Origin: Candidatus Peregrinibacteria bacterium
GTDB taxonomy: Bacteria; Patescibacteriota; Gracilibacteria; Peribacterales; Peribacteraceae
Direction: 5' to 3'
DNA length: 17,262 nucleotides
Assembly: GCA_016215715.1 (NCBI GenBank)
Contig: JACRIG010000100.1
Location: forward strand, 1-17,262
Shown here: one piece after another, positions 7,170-14,530 of the stretch
Layout of the letters: each line of letters begins with the position of its first letter
Position numbering within the stretch: position 1 is the first letter of the stretch
Translations under genes and position numbers: made by a program
Notes under the pieces: model-generated
The model's database searches: none
The model's input: the letters and a program-made list of their open reading frames with translations, nothing else
Told to the model about the DNA's origin: nothing

Positions 7170-7295
7170 GGAGGGGTTCCGCCGGCTCGGGGGGGGCGGT
7201 CAGCGGGAATGCACAGCCGGCGGCGAACTTTTCGGAGTTTATCCTGAGCGCCGCGTCGAAGGGTTAATTTCTTTTCTAAGGCCTAAGAAAAGAAA
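7170..7295 (+). repeat. Composite interspersed repeat, copy 1
   Basis: The 64-bp core (7170-7233) holds a run of 8 G and arms CCGCCGGCT/AGCCGGCGG that can form a 9-bp stem. The shorter CTCAGGATAAACTCCG-type element follows in reverse orientation (7233-7263). Last comes a hairpin, TTTCTTTTCT (7268-7277) with AGAAAAGAAA (7286-7295). It lies between the FemAB gene and the 95-residue membrane-protein gene. Copies 2 and 3 are at 11250 and 16836. Confidence 0.95.
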
Positions 7296-7325
7296 GTAAG
7301 GGCGGCAGCTCACTATGACAAATGC

Positions 7326-7334
7326 TGCTACAAT
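7326..7334 (+). promoter_or_regulatory. Extended -10 promoter for the 95-residue gene
   Basis: TG-C-TACAAT is an extended -10 lying 6 bases before the ATG at 7341, so the mRNA probably begins at the start codon. No good -35 is present, as is common for extended -10 promoters. Confidence 0.6.
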
Positions 7335-7340
7335 TCCCTT

Positions 7341-7628
7341 ATGTCAGAAACTCCTCCATCTCACCCGACCACCATCGACGAAAAACTCGACCGCATCGTC
7401 ACGCACCTCGACCACATGAACAGGCGCGACAAACTTCGCATGTGGGGCAGCCTCATCCACGGCATCATCGGCTTCATCCCGACCCTCATTCTACTTGGAA
7501 CGGTATGGTACGTGTACAACAACGCAAGTAATCTTCTGACTACAATGGCTTCCGAAGCGGCAAAACAGGCGGCGGTCTACTCCGAGAGCAGCTTCACGAA
7601 GCAGTTTCAGCAGTATTTTCAGAAATAA
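7341..7628 (+). CDS. Small single-span membrane protein, unknown function
   Basis: The 95-residue product has a charged N-terminal part with a short amphipathic helix (DEKLDRIVTHLDHMNRRDKLRMW), one membrane helix at about 39-59 (IHGIIGFIPTLILLGTVWYVY), and a C-terminal ~35 residues rich in Ala, Ser and Gln that may form another helix. I recognise no family; small proteins of this shape are common in reduced genomes. An extended -10 promoter lies directly before it and a terminator follows 41 bases after the stop, so it is probably a single-gene transcript. It is a real gene rather than a chance frame because its promoter, terminator and membrane topology agree. Confidence 0.75.
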   Translation: MSETPPSHPTTIDEKLDRIVTHLDHMNRRDKLRMWGSLIHGIIGFIPTLILLGTVWYVYNNASNLLTTMASEAAKQAAVYSESSFTKQFQQYFQK

Positions 7629-7669
7629 AAATGTCATGGTGAGCGGCGACTAACTACCTCTCTCACCAA

Positions 7670-7701
7670 CCCCTCTCTCCGGAGGAGAAAGGGGCTTTTT
7701 T
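7670..7701 (+). terminator. Rho-independent terminator after the 95-residue gene
   Basis: Arms CCCCTCTCTCC (7670-7680) and GGAGAAAGGGG (7684-7694) pair at 10 of 11 positions around a GGA loop, followed by C and six T (7696-7701). It serves the plus-strand gene ending at 7628. Confidence 0.85.
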
Positions 7702-7709
7702 AAATGGAA

Positions 7710-7745
7710 CCCCTCTCATCCGGAGAGGGGTGGCCGCGCACGGCC
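7710..7745. repeat. Two further palindromes between convergent genes
   Basis: CCCCTCTC (7710-7717) pairs with GAGAGGGG (7723-7730), and GGCCG (7732-7736) with CGGCC (7741-7745). The first is a sequence relative of the terminator stem at 7670, suggesting a duplicated CTCTCC-type unit. No T run follows on either strand. Confidence 0.6.
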
Positions 7746-7763
7746 GGGGAGAGGCCATCAAGA

Positions 7764-7789
7764 AACCAGAGAAGCTCACATCTCTGGTT
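7764..7789 (-). terminator. Hairpin after the argS/lipoprotein transcript
   Basis: On the minus strand AACCAGAGA and TCTCTGGTT form a perfect 9-base-pair stem with an 8-base loop. It lies about 23 bases after the stop of the SH3/deacetylase-like gene (7812). The T run after it is short (TTTCTT including the end of the stem), so it is a moderate candidate. Confidence 0.6.
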
Positions 7790-7811
7790 CCTGTTCGAAA
7801 TCGATAGTGTC

Positions 7812-9263
7812 TCAGCCACCTTTCACGGTCTTCAACACCTCCTCCGGACTCATGCTCGGGAAGACGAGGAAGCTGGGGAGACGCAGCAACTGGTCACGCG
7901 TGAAGGTGCGGTCGGGGGTGTTGGTGACGCCGAGGAGATAACCGGCCTCCTGCGCCATCTGCTGGACGCGGTCGTTGACGCCCCCTTGGGCATAGCCGAT
8001 GGCGATGATGCGGCGGTGCGTGTACGCCTCCAGAATCTGCCGGCTCTGCCTGAGCTCCGCTTCAACCTGCGCATTCGTCATCGCGCGCAGATCGTCGCTG
8101 TCCTGACCTGCAGATTCAATATCGAAACCGTTTGCCCCGAGCGTAATCATCATCTTCTCCGTAATGCCGCCGAGCCCGATGTCCTTCGTCCGGATAAAGA
8201 ACGTCGCACGGATGTTATTTTCCATCAGCGTATCCGAGAGGGAACGGACATTTGCAGAGGTAACGCCGGTCACGCCGAGCAGAACTTGTTTGGCCTGCAG
8301 CGTGATGTTTTGCGCCTCCTGCCGGACGAGGAAGTCATGGAAATCGCGGAAGGTGATAACGGTATAGCCTTCCTGCTTCAGGCGCGCGGTGTTGGCGACG
8401 ATCGCGTCGACGGCGCCCGACTGGTCGAGACTGTAGAGCAGGACCGGAAGCGCGTAACTCTCCTGACGGACAACGAAGCGAGGGAGGAAGGGAGCGAGGT
8501 AACCCGCCGAAACGTAGCCGTCCTTCCCGTTGAAGCTGACGCGCGCCCACGGACCGGAAATACTGAGGGGTTTCACGATGGTTTGTCCGGGGATCTCCCC
8601 GAGTTTTTCGGATTTCTGATCAGCCGAAGCCCGCACGTTCACGAAGCCAAAATTCACGTAGTACATCCCCTCAAATTTCTTCTTTTCCTCCGCGAGTTTT
8701 TCCTCACTCGTCATCCGCGCGATGTACTGGGTCGCGACGTACCCGTCCACTTTGCCGACGACCGTCCTGACATGCGCCCAGCCGGCGTTCGCGAATTCGA
8801 TCACTTCCATAATGTCACCGCGGGTGAGGCGCTCGAGTGATGCCCCGCCTGCCGAGGGTTTGCTGCGGACATTCAAAAAGTCATTCGTCACGCGGTAGAC
8901 GTTGCCCGCGGCGGCCGTCCCGCCGGTGCGGATGGCCCTGTATGTCGGGAGCATCGAAAGATCGAGTACCGGCACGCCGTCAGGGCCGACCGTCGTCCCG
9001 GTCCCGCTCACCGGCATCAGATACGGTTCACTGCCTGTCGCCGCCCCGCTGCCGCTGGCCGTGAGATCCACGCCGCTTCCCCCCATCGCCTGTCTGGCCA
9101 GCTCACGGAAACGCGCGGCATCCTTCTCTGTGAAGACAAATTCTTCCGGCGCCTCCGGCCCTTTGCATCCGAAGAGCAGACCGAAACATGCGATGAGCAA
9201 AAACGCCACGAACGGCGAGAAACCATTGACGCGGATACGCTGACGGGAACGGAAAGTTGCCAT
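7812..9263 (-). CDS. Lipoprotein with two SH3b domains and a degenerate polysaccharide-deacetylase domain
   Basis: The 483-residue product has a signal peptide ending in the lipobox LFGC (30-33), so Cys33 should be lipidated and the protein held outside the membrane. Two bacterial SH3 domains follow, about 122-183 (FLNVRSKPS, GWAHVR, GYVATQYI) and 199-258 (FVNVRASAD, PWARVS, GYVSAGYL), of a kind that often binds peptidoglycan. Residues 265-475 resemble a NodB-type deacetylase (ATFFIRTKDIG, GFDIES, YAQGGVNDRV), but the catalytic motifs are gone. TFDDG is replaced by GVTGV near 330-334, and the metal-binding HxxxH by A385 and S389. It is therefore probably a non-catalytic wall- or glycan-binding protein, which is inference. 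The start is ATG at 9263, 36 bases after the argS stop, so the two are likely co-transcribed. Confidence 0.88.
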   Translation of the reverse strand: MATFRSRQRIRVNGFSPFVAFLLIACFGLLFGCKGPEAPEEFVFTEKDAARFRELARQAMGGSGVDLTASGSGAATGSEPYLMPVSGTGTTVGPDGVPVLDLSMLPTYRAIRTGGTAAAGNVYRVTNDFLNVRSKPSAGGASLERLTRGDIMEVIEFANAGWAHVRTVVGKVDGYVATQYIARMTSEEKLAEEKKKFEGMYYVNFGFVNVRASADQKSEKLGEIPGQTIVKPLSISGPWARVSFNGKDGYVSAGYLAPFLPRFVVRQESYALPVLLYSLDQSGAVDAIVANTARLKQEGYTVITFRDFHDFLVRQEAQNITLQAKQVLLGVTGVTSANVRSLSDTLMENNIRATFFIRTKDIGLGGITEKMMITLGANGFDIESAGQDSDDLRAMTNAQVEAELRQSRQILEAYTHRRIIAIGYAQGGVNDRVQQMAQEAGYLLGVTNTPDRTFTRDQLLRLPSFLVFPSMSPEEVLKTVKGG

Positions 9264-9299
9264 ACCGGGGAAAGGAAAAATGGGGAAATGAAAGGAGCG

Positions 9300-11003
9300 C
9301 TACATGCGCTCGGGAACGCGGAGGGTAAGAATTTCTGCGCCTGTTTTTAAAACAGTCGCGGCGGAGTCAGTGAGGAGAAGGCGGAATGCGCGCTCGGCCT
9401 CGGGTGCCGTCAGAATGGGATCCACGTTGTAGAACGTATTGAAATCCTGACAAAGCTGGTGCAGATAATTGGCAAGAACATGCGGCAAACGCTCAGTCCG
9501 TGCATGCTCAAGAACTGAGCTGAATTGGAGCAATTTTCCGAGCAACTGCCGCTCATGAACCGTGAGTGTCTTCACAGCCGGTGATGTTTTTGCAGAATCA
9601 GCTCCGGCCTTGCGGATGACGGATCGCGCGCGCGCGTGCGTGTACTGCAGGTAGGGAGCGCTGTTGCCCTCGAAGCTGAGCATCTTGTCCCAGTCGAAGA
9701 CGATATCCATCTTTCGGTTCTGACTGAGAATGCCATAGACCACAGCCCCGATTCCCATCATCTCTCCGAGTTCCTTCGGGTCATCGGACTGGATTGCGTC
9801 ACCGCGGTCTTTGATGATGGCGTCTGCGCGACGAACTGCTTCGTCGAGGACTTCCTCCAGATGAAGTATCGTTCCTTTGCGCGTACTCATGCTCTGGTCG
9901 GCAAAGCGCATCCGGCCGAAGACGATGTGCTCCCAGACGGGAAGTTCCCACTCGAGGAGTTTCGCCGTGGCCATGAGCTGCTGAAAATGCAGCGTCTGCT
10001 CGACGCCGACGACATGCAGAATCGCAGCCGGGTGATAGCGCGCGATGCGGTCGACAACGAGCGCAAGGTCCCGCGTCAGGTAATTCGTCCCGCCATCGGA
10101 CTTGAGCACCACTGCGGGCGGAAGAGTCGACGGCGGCGGAAACTGGACGATAGTCGCACCCTTCTCTCCCTTCGTGAACACCCCTTTCTTCTTCCCCTCT
10201 TCAATAATCGGCGCCATCGCTGATTCGTAATGACTCTCTCCAACGTCGGTATCGAACCGTGCGGAAAGTCGCTCCAGCACAGGTGCAACGGCACGTTTCG
10301 TCACATCAACAAACGCCTGCCAGACATGCCGTACTTCTCTGTCTCCGTCTTCCAGTCGCTTGAACGCTGCCTGACCCCGCGCTTCCAGTTCGGGATCTTT
10401 CTCTGCCTCTTCGTGAAATTTTACATAGAGTGCGAGCAGTTCGTTGAGGGAAATTTTTGCAGGATCCGCGCCCGCACCCCACTTTTCGAATGCGACGAAG
10501 AGCTTGCCGAACTGCGTTCCCCAGTCGCCGAGGTAATTCCACCGTACGACCGGCGTTCCTTCGTGCGCGTACAAATTTGCGATGACCTGCCCGATCATCG
10601 TCGTCAGGATGTGATGGACACCGAGCGGCTTCGCGATATTGAGTGAGCAATACTCGACGATGACCGGCGCTTCTTTCTTTCGTGTCACCGCGGGTGTGCA
10701 CGCTTTGCGCGTCACTGCGAGTTCTTCCAGCAATGCTTTCGGCGTCAGCCAGACGTTGATGTAGCCGGCACCCGCGACTTCGCAGCGCTCCACTCCTGAC
10801 AATTTTCCGACTTTTGCGGCGAGTTCATCAGCAACGTCGCGGGGGGATTTTTTAAGGATGCGCGCAAGTTGCAGGGCGACGGTTGTTGTGATGTCGCCAT
10901 GATTGACGTCGGCTGGTTTTTCCCATTTCCATGCCACTTTCATCGCTTCCGAGCCCATCGTTTTGAGCAATTTTTGTGCCTCGGAAGTTAGCGTTTCAAA
11001 CAT
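9300..11003 (-). CDS. argS: Arginyl-tRNA synthetase
   Basis: This class I synthetase charges tRNA-Arg. Residues here count from a TTG start at 11015; the ATG at 11003, chosen as start, is residue 5. The N-terminal tRNA-binding domain spans about 8-100 (ADVNHGDITTTVALQLA, GAGYINVWLT). The catalytic domain begins with EYCSLNIAKP, followed by GVHH (132-135) where the HIGH signature usually lies. WNYLGDWGTQFGKL (159-172) and the MSTRKGT loop (376-382), equivalent to KMSKS, are intact. The DALR anticodon-binding domain occupies the last ~120 residues (YTHARARSVIRKAG and on). The length, about 567, is normal. Its promoter lies at 11041-11049. The SH3/deacetylase-like lipoprotein gene follows after 36 bases. 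The altered HIGH motif is the only odd feature. Confidence 0.96.
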   Translation of the reverse strand: MFETLTSEAQKLLKTMGSEAMKVAWKWEKPADVNHGDITTTVALQLARILKKSPRDVADELAAKVGKLSGVERCEVAGAGYINVWLTPKALLEELAVTRKACTPAVTRKKEAPVIVEYCSLNIAKPLGVHHILTTMIGQVIANLYAHEGTPVVRWNYLGDWGTQFGKLFVAFEKWGAGADPAKISLNELLALYVKFHEEAEKDPELEARGQAAFKRLEDGDREVRHVWQAFVDVTKRAVAPVLERLSARFDTDVGESHYESAMAPIIEEGKKKGVFTKGEKGATIVQFPPPSTLPPAVVLKSDGGTNYLTRDLALVVDRIARYHPAAILHVVGVEQTLHFQQLMATAKLLEWELPVWEHIVFGRMRFADQSMSTRKGTILHLEEVLDEAVRRADAIIKDRGDAIQSDDPKELGEMMGIGAVVYGILSQNRKMDIVFDWDKMLSFEGNSAPYLQYTHARARSVIRKAGADSAKTSPAVKTLTVHERQLLGKLLQFSSVLEHARTERLPHVLANYLHQLCQDFNTFYNVDPILTAPEAERAFRLLLTDSAATVLKTGAEILTLRVPERM

Positions 11004-11040
11004 GGTGTCGAACAAAAGTAATACTCAACAAACGGGCCGA

Positions 11041-11049
11041 ACTATAGCA
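11041..11049 (-). promoter_or_regulatory. Extended -10 promoter of argS
   Basis: The minus strand reads TG-C-TATAGT, an extended -10 with five of six consensus bases. Transcription should begin near 11034, giving a leader of about 19 bases to the TTG at 11015 or 31 to the ATG at 11003. No -35 is evident. Confidence 0.6.
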
Positions 11050-11249
11050 CCGGAGTTCACTTCCACTAGTTGAAACAATAATTTGCTCTTGCTCACACTT
11101 TATACTCATGTTTTGAACACAATTTTGTATCAAAAATCGCCTGTTCATTTTTTAGGAACAGATGAGGATACTTCCATGGGCAAAAATACTGTCTTTGAAA
11201 GAAAATGAAAGTGAAATTTTTGGTTACAGCGCTGAACTTCTTAGTAAAA
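11050..11249. other. AT-rich gap between divergent genes, no gene seen
   Basis: This stretch lies upstream of the argS promoter and before repeat copy 2. Open frames are short and cross the repeat, with no domain or promoter support. A small hairpin, CTGTTC/GAACAG, lies near 11140-11165. A TATACT near 11100 has no gene behind it. Confidence 0.6.
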
Positions 11250-11376
11250 GGAGGGGTTCCGCCGGCTCGGGGGGGGGCGGTCAGCGGGAATGCACAGCCG
11301 GCGGCGAACTTTTCGGAGCCTGTCCTGAGCCACGACGAAGGGCTACTTTCTTTCCATGGCCGGGAAAAGAAAGTAG
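11250..11376 (+). repeat. Composite interspersed repeat, copy 2
   Basis: The 65-bp core (11250-11314) matches copy 1 except for 9 instead of 8 G. It is followed by the reverse-oriented short element (11314-11342, central part diverged from copy 1) and an imperfect hairpin, CTACTTTCTTTCC with GGAAAAGAAAGTAG (11343-11376, one extra A). It lies 64 bases before the coiled-coil lipoprotein gene. Confidence 0.95.
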
Positions 11377-11426
11377 AGGCCGAAGGTACATCAGATGAGG
11401 AGCTAGAGAAAACGTTTAGGAGCAGA

Positions 11427-11432
11427 TACACT
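11427..11432 (+). promoter_or_regulatory. Candidate -10 (TACACT) for the coiled-coil lipoprotein gene
   Basis: TACACT ends 8 bases before the ATG at 11441, so the mRNA would have almost no leader. The same hexamer with similar spacing precedes fmt. Confidence 0.5.
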
Positions 11433-11440
11433 CACTCCCG

Positions 11441-12286
11441 ATGTCCACTCCCCACAAACTCACAAGCACTCTCTGTCTATCCCTCCTCCTTTTTGCCTGC
11501 GCGAGGGACACACCATCCACAACTTCATCCGTCACAACCGTTCCCCCGCGCGCAGCCGCATGGACGCAGGGACTGATGACGGAAAATCTCGCAGTTCTGA
11601 CGGCCCTGCCCAGCGCCCTCTTCGGACCCTACGTCTCCGGTTACCTCGCTCACACGACAGGGTATCTCTACCACGGAGCACTGCAGGGCGTCGATGCGCA
11701 GGCGACGATCCTGTTCGGGGAGCAGCAACAACAGGAGGAAACGCTCGCGCTACTGGAGGATCTCGGAGCCGCCGTGGAAGCGAATGTCACCGACCTCATG
11801 AACCGCAGCCCCGAGCGTGAAAAGACGCTGGACGAGTATCTGAGAGCGCTCGAGGTACTGCTCAAAATGGCGGACAGTAAAATGACAGCGCTCAAAGATC
11901 AGTACGATGAGCTGGGCAAAGAGCGCAGCGCGGCACGCAAGAAAACCTCGAACATCCAGCACGTGCTGAACCAGAACCTGCGCGACAAAAATTACGGCGA
12001 AGCCGGGCAACAGCAGGAAAAACTAACGGAGGCGGAGCAGGAGCTGGCCGAAGCGCAGGCGCGTCAGAAGCACATCCAGAGTATGATCGACATCTTCGAG
12101 GATCTCACGGAGATCGGAAAGGAACGCCTCAGTGCCATGCAGCAGAATCGCTCCGCTCTCATCGCAGGAGTGCGCGTCGTCGATGTCCCGGGCATCGAGG
12201 ACATCGGGGTGCTTCGCACAACACGCAAATCCAGCCGCGCGCGCAGCGGAGGAGGCGGGATGGGGAGTATTTTTGATCCGGGGTAG
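11441..12286 (+). CDS. Lipoprotein with long coiled coil, unknown function
   Basis: The 281-residue product begins with a signal peptide and lipobox LFAC (17-20), so Cys20 should carry lipid. A Thr/Ser/Pro-rich linker (22-40) follows, then a mildly hydrophobic part with YVSGYLAHTTGYLYHGALQG (64-83). A heptad-rich, charged coiled coil runs from about 95 to 235 (many Glu, Lys, Gln, Leu). The tail contains VRVVDVPGIEDIGVL and ends in an Arg/Ser/Gly-rich stretch. I recognise no family. It should sit on the outer face of the membrane. The next gene encodes a VirB4-like ATPase, so it could be part of the same envelope machine, but that gene has its own promoter and the link is inference from position alone. 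Confidence 0.8.
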   Translation: MSTPHKLTSTLCLSLLLFACARDTPSTTSSVTTVPPRAAAWTQGLMTENLAVLTALPSALFGPYVSGYLAHTTGYLYHGALQGVDAQATILFGEQQQQEETLALLEDLGAAVEANVTDLMNRSPEREKTLDEYLRALEVLLKMADSKMTALKDQYDELGKERSAARKKTSNIQHVLNQNLRDKNYGEAGQQQEKLTEAEQELAEAQARQKHIQSMIDIFEDLTEIGKERLSAMQQNRSALIAGVRVVDVPGIEDIGVLRTTRKSSRARSGGGGMGSIFDPG

Positions 12287-12358
12287 GGACCATCATTTTC
12301 ATGGCTTCGGTACTCAAAAAAGCGACATTGACACATAATAAAACCAATGGCCCCTGCA

Positions 12359-12387
12359 TTGCCCGAAAACGCCTTTTCAGCTATAAT
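12359..12387 (+). promoter_or_regulatory. Promoter of the VirB4-like gene
   Basis: TTGCCC (12359-12364), a 17-base spacer and a perfect TATAAT (12382-12387) predict transcription from about 12394, 11 bases before the ATG. AAAGGATT just after the -10 may give weak ribosome binding. A perfect TTGACA at 12328-12333 has no -10 at the right distance. Confidence 0.65.
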
Positions 12388-12404
12388 AAAAGGATTCTCT
12401 CGTT

Positions 12405-14447
12405 ATGCCAGACACAAACCCCACGCCCCCTCCGGCCCCCGTCGCTGCGCCCGTCAAACCGCCACATCCGCTTCTGGAAGCGATCGACGATCTGCTCGGA
12501 CTGCACAAATCAATGGATGCAACACTCGCGAAAGGTGAGGATGAACCGATGACGCTCGAAGAAAAGGATGTCATCAAACGCTACGAGCAGGGCCTCCAGA
12601 AAATGCTCGATATCATCGCGCCGTCGGGGATGCAGGTGCGGACCAAGGACCTCATCGTCAATGACATCTTTGCGCGGACGTTCTACGTCTACAACTGGCC
12701 GAACTACATCTACCCCAACTGGCTGTCGCAGCTCATCAACCTCGACGCGACGATCGACATGGCCCACTTCGTGTACCCCAGCAACAACAAGGCGATTATG
12801 AAGATGCTCCGGAAGAAAGTGGCGGAGCTGCGGTCGAGTATCCGCATGCTGGAGCAGCGCGGCATCGTCCGTGACCCGACGCTGGAAGCGGCACTGCAGG
12901 ACGCCGAAGAACTGCGCGACCTGCTCGCGCGCGGGCAGGAGAAGCTCTTTCAGTTCGGCATGTACATCACCATCTACGCCGAGGACGAGGAGCGGCTGAA
13001 GAAACTCCAGACAGACATTGAGTCGCTGCTCGGAGGAAAATTGGTCCTCACGAAACCCGCGATGTTCCAGATGGAGCACGCGTGGACGAGTACGCTGCCG
13101 CTCTGTCTCGACGAAATCGAAATCAACCGCAACATGAATACGTCGTCCATCGCGACCAGCTTCCCTTTCTCGAGTTCGGACCTCACCGACGACCACGGCA
13201 TCCTCTACGGCATCAATCGCCACAACGATAGTCTGGTGATCTTCGACCGGTTCGACCTCCCCAACGCCAACGCCAACATCTTCGCCGCCTCCGGTGCGGG
13301 TAAATCCTTCACCGCAAAGCTCGAAATTCTCCGGTACCTGATGCTCGGAACCGACGTCCTCGTCGTCGACCCGGAAAACGAATACACAAATCTCTGCGAA
13401 GCCGTCGGGGGCTCCTTCATCCCGCTCTCCATCCAGAGCCAGTACCGCATCAACCCGTTCGACCTCCCCGAGGGTGTGCGCGGCGATGACGCAGCGGCGG
13501 GTGAAGTGCTGCGCGCCGCCATCATCAACGTCCACGGACTTTTGAAACTGATGCTCGGGCCCATTACGCCGGCGGAAGACGGCGTCCTCGACAAAGCGAT
13601 CCTCGACACCTACGCATTGCGCGGCATCACGCTGCAGGCACCTGACCCCGGCAGCATGGAGCCGCCGACCCTCAAGGAACTCGTCGATGTGCTGATGACC
13701 AGCGACGGCGGCGAGAGCATGGGGCGCATCCTCCAGAAATACACGCAGGGCAGCTTCGCCGGCCTCTTCGACCAGCGGACGAACGTGAAGCTCGACCGGC
13801 AGATGATCGTCTTCCAGATCCGCGACCTCGAGGAGCAGCTGCGTCCGATCGCCATCTACGTCGTCCTCAACTTCGTCTGGAACCGCATCCGCGCGGAACT
13901 GAAGAAGCGACTGCTCGTCATCGATGAAGCGTGGAACCTCATGCAGCACGAGGACTCCGCGCGCTTCCTCTACGGCATCGTCAAGCGCGCCCGCAAGTAC
14001 TACCTCGGTGTGACGACCATCACGCAGGACGTCGATGACTTCGTGGAGTCGCCCTTCGGCAAGCCGATCATCACGAACTCCTCCCTGCAGATCCTGATGA
14101 AGCAGTCCCCCGCCACGGTCGACAGCCTGCAGAAACTTTTCTACCTCACCGACGGAGAAAAATATCTCCTGCTCAACACCGAAGTCGGTCAGGGCATTCT
14201 CTTCGCCGGCTACAAGCACGTCGCGACGGAGATCGTCGCAACACCCGAGGAAACCGCGCTCATCACGACGAAACCGGAGGAAATTCTTGCGAAGAAAGCA
14301 GCTGATAATGCGCAGGCAATCCTGACGAAGGCCGCGGCCATCACGATTCCGACGACACCGACCGTGAGTGAGACGACGGCACCGGTTGTGGAGGCAGCGG
14401 AAGAGACAGAGGCAGCACCGGCGGAGGAGCCGAAGCCTGAAGCTTAA
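12405..14447 (+). CDS. VirB4/TraC-like P-loop ATPase
   Basis: The 680-residue product belongs to the VirB4/TraC branch of the FtsK/HerA superfamily, hexameric ATPases that power type IV secretion and conjugation at the inner membrane. The N-terminal VirB4-like domain spans about 75-260 (RTFYVYNWPNYIYPNWLSQL). The ATPase domain shows Walker A ASGAGKS (295-301), VVDPENEY (320-327), Walker B LLVIDEAWN (503-511) and the distal TTITQDVDDF (537-546). The C-terminus (about 645-680) is an acidic Ala/Thr/Pro/Glu tail. The N-terminus is Pro-rich with no membrane helix. No VirB6, B8, B9, B10, relaxase or coupling-protein gene lies nearby. Isolated VirB4-like genes are, to my knowledge, common in Candidate Phyla Radiation genomes and may serve DNA uptake or pili. 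The lipoprotein before it and the membrane methyltransferase after it are the closest neighbours. Confidence 0.9.
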   Translation: MPDTNPTPPPAPVAAPVKPPHPLLEAIDDLLGLHKSMDATLAKGEDEPMTLEEKDVIKRYEQGLQKMLDIIAPSGMQVRTKDLIVNDIFARTFYVYNWPNYIYPNWLSQLINLDATIDMAHFVYPSNNKAIMKMLRKKVAELRSSIRMLEQRGIVRDPTLEAALQDAEELRDLLARGQEKLFQFGMYITIYAEDEERLKKLQTDIESLLGGKLVLTKPAMFQMEHAWTSTLPLCLDEIEINRNMNTSSIATSFPFSSSDLTDDHGILYGINRHNDSLVIFDRFDLPNANANIFAASGAGKSFTAKLEILRYLMLGTDVLVVDPENEYTNLCEAVGGSFIPLSIQSQYRINPFDLPEGVRGDDAAAGEVLRAAIINVHGLLKLMLGPITPAEDGVLDKAILDTYALRGITLQAPDPGSMEPPTLKELVDVLMTSDGGESMGRILQKYTQGSFAGLFDQRTNVKLDRQMIVFQIRDLEEQLRPIAIYVVLNFVWNRIRAELKKRLLVIDEAWNLMQHEDSARFLYGIVKRARKYYLGVTTITQDVDDFVESPFGKPIITNSSLQILMKQSPATVDSLQKLFYLTDGEKYLLLNTEVGQGILFAGYKHVATEIVATPEETALITTKPEEILAKKAADNAQAILTKAAAITIPTTPTVSETTAPVVEAAEETEAAPAEEPKPEA

Positions 14448-14464
14448 AAGAAAACATTTTAGGT

Positions 14465-14512
14465 TGTCATGGTGAGCTTAGCCTGTGGTGAGCCTGACGA
14501 ACCATCGAACCA
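14465..14512 (+). repeat. Short interspersed element (TGTCATGGTGAGC type)
   Basis: The 13-mer TGTCATGGTGAGC (14465-14477) also occurs at 7632-7644, each time just after a gene stop. Here it continues with GGTGAGCCTGACGAACCATCG and a closing GAACCATG, so the ends CATGGT/ACCATG can pair around direct repeats of GGTGAGC. It resembles small palindromic intergenic units seen widely in bacteria. No T run follows. Confidence 0.55.
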
Positions 14513-14514
14513 TG

Positions 14515-14523
14515 TGCTACCGT
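14515..14523 (+). promoter_or_regulatory. Candidate extended -10 for the methyltransferase gene
   Basis: TG-C-TACCGT ends 7 bases before the GTG at 14531. Its TGCTAC beginning and spacing match the sites before 7341 and 16987, though the hexamer itself is a weak -10. Confidence 0.4.
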
Positions 14524-14530
14524 ACGCTCC

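Noticed and set aside
7170..7233. Integron attC-like site, because GTT and AAC bound the inverted arms
   Set aside because: The boxes do not fit GTTRRRY/RYYYAAC, and there is no integrase or cassette array.
7704..8840. 378-codon plus-strand frame opposite the SH3/deacetylase-like gene
   Set aside because: Low-complexity charged product, no start signals; the minus frame has a lipobox and two SH3 domains.
9636..10223. 195-codon plus-strand frame inside argS
   Set aside because: It lies entirely within the clear argS gene on the other strand and shows no domain or promoter.
11093..11431. Small open frames crossing repeat copy 2 (both strands)
   Set aside because: They run through the repeat core and change with it; similar frames appear at the other copies. 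No promoter or domain.
12301..12404. Short plus-strand frames before the VirB4-like gene, with a perfect TTGACA at 12328
   Set aside because: No -10 at a proper distance, and the frames overlap the VirB4-like start in another frame.
12510..14219. 569-codon open frame on the minus strand, opposite the VirB4-like gene
   Set aside because: Its product is Asp/Glu/Val/His-rich with no domain, and the plus frame has full VirB4 motifs and a promoter. Long antisense frames are expected in GC-rich genes.
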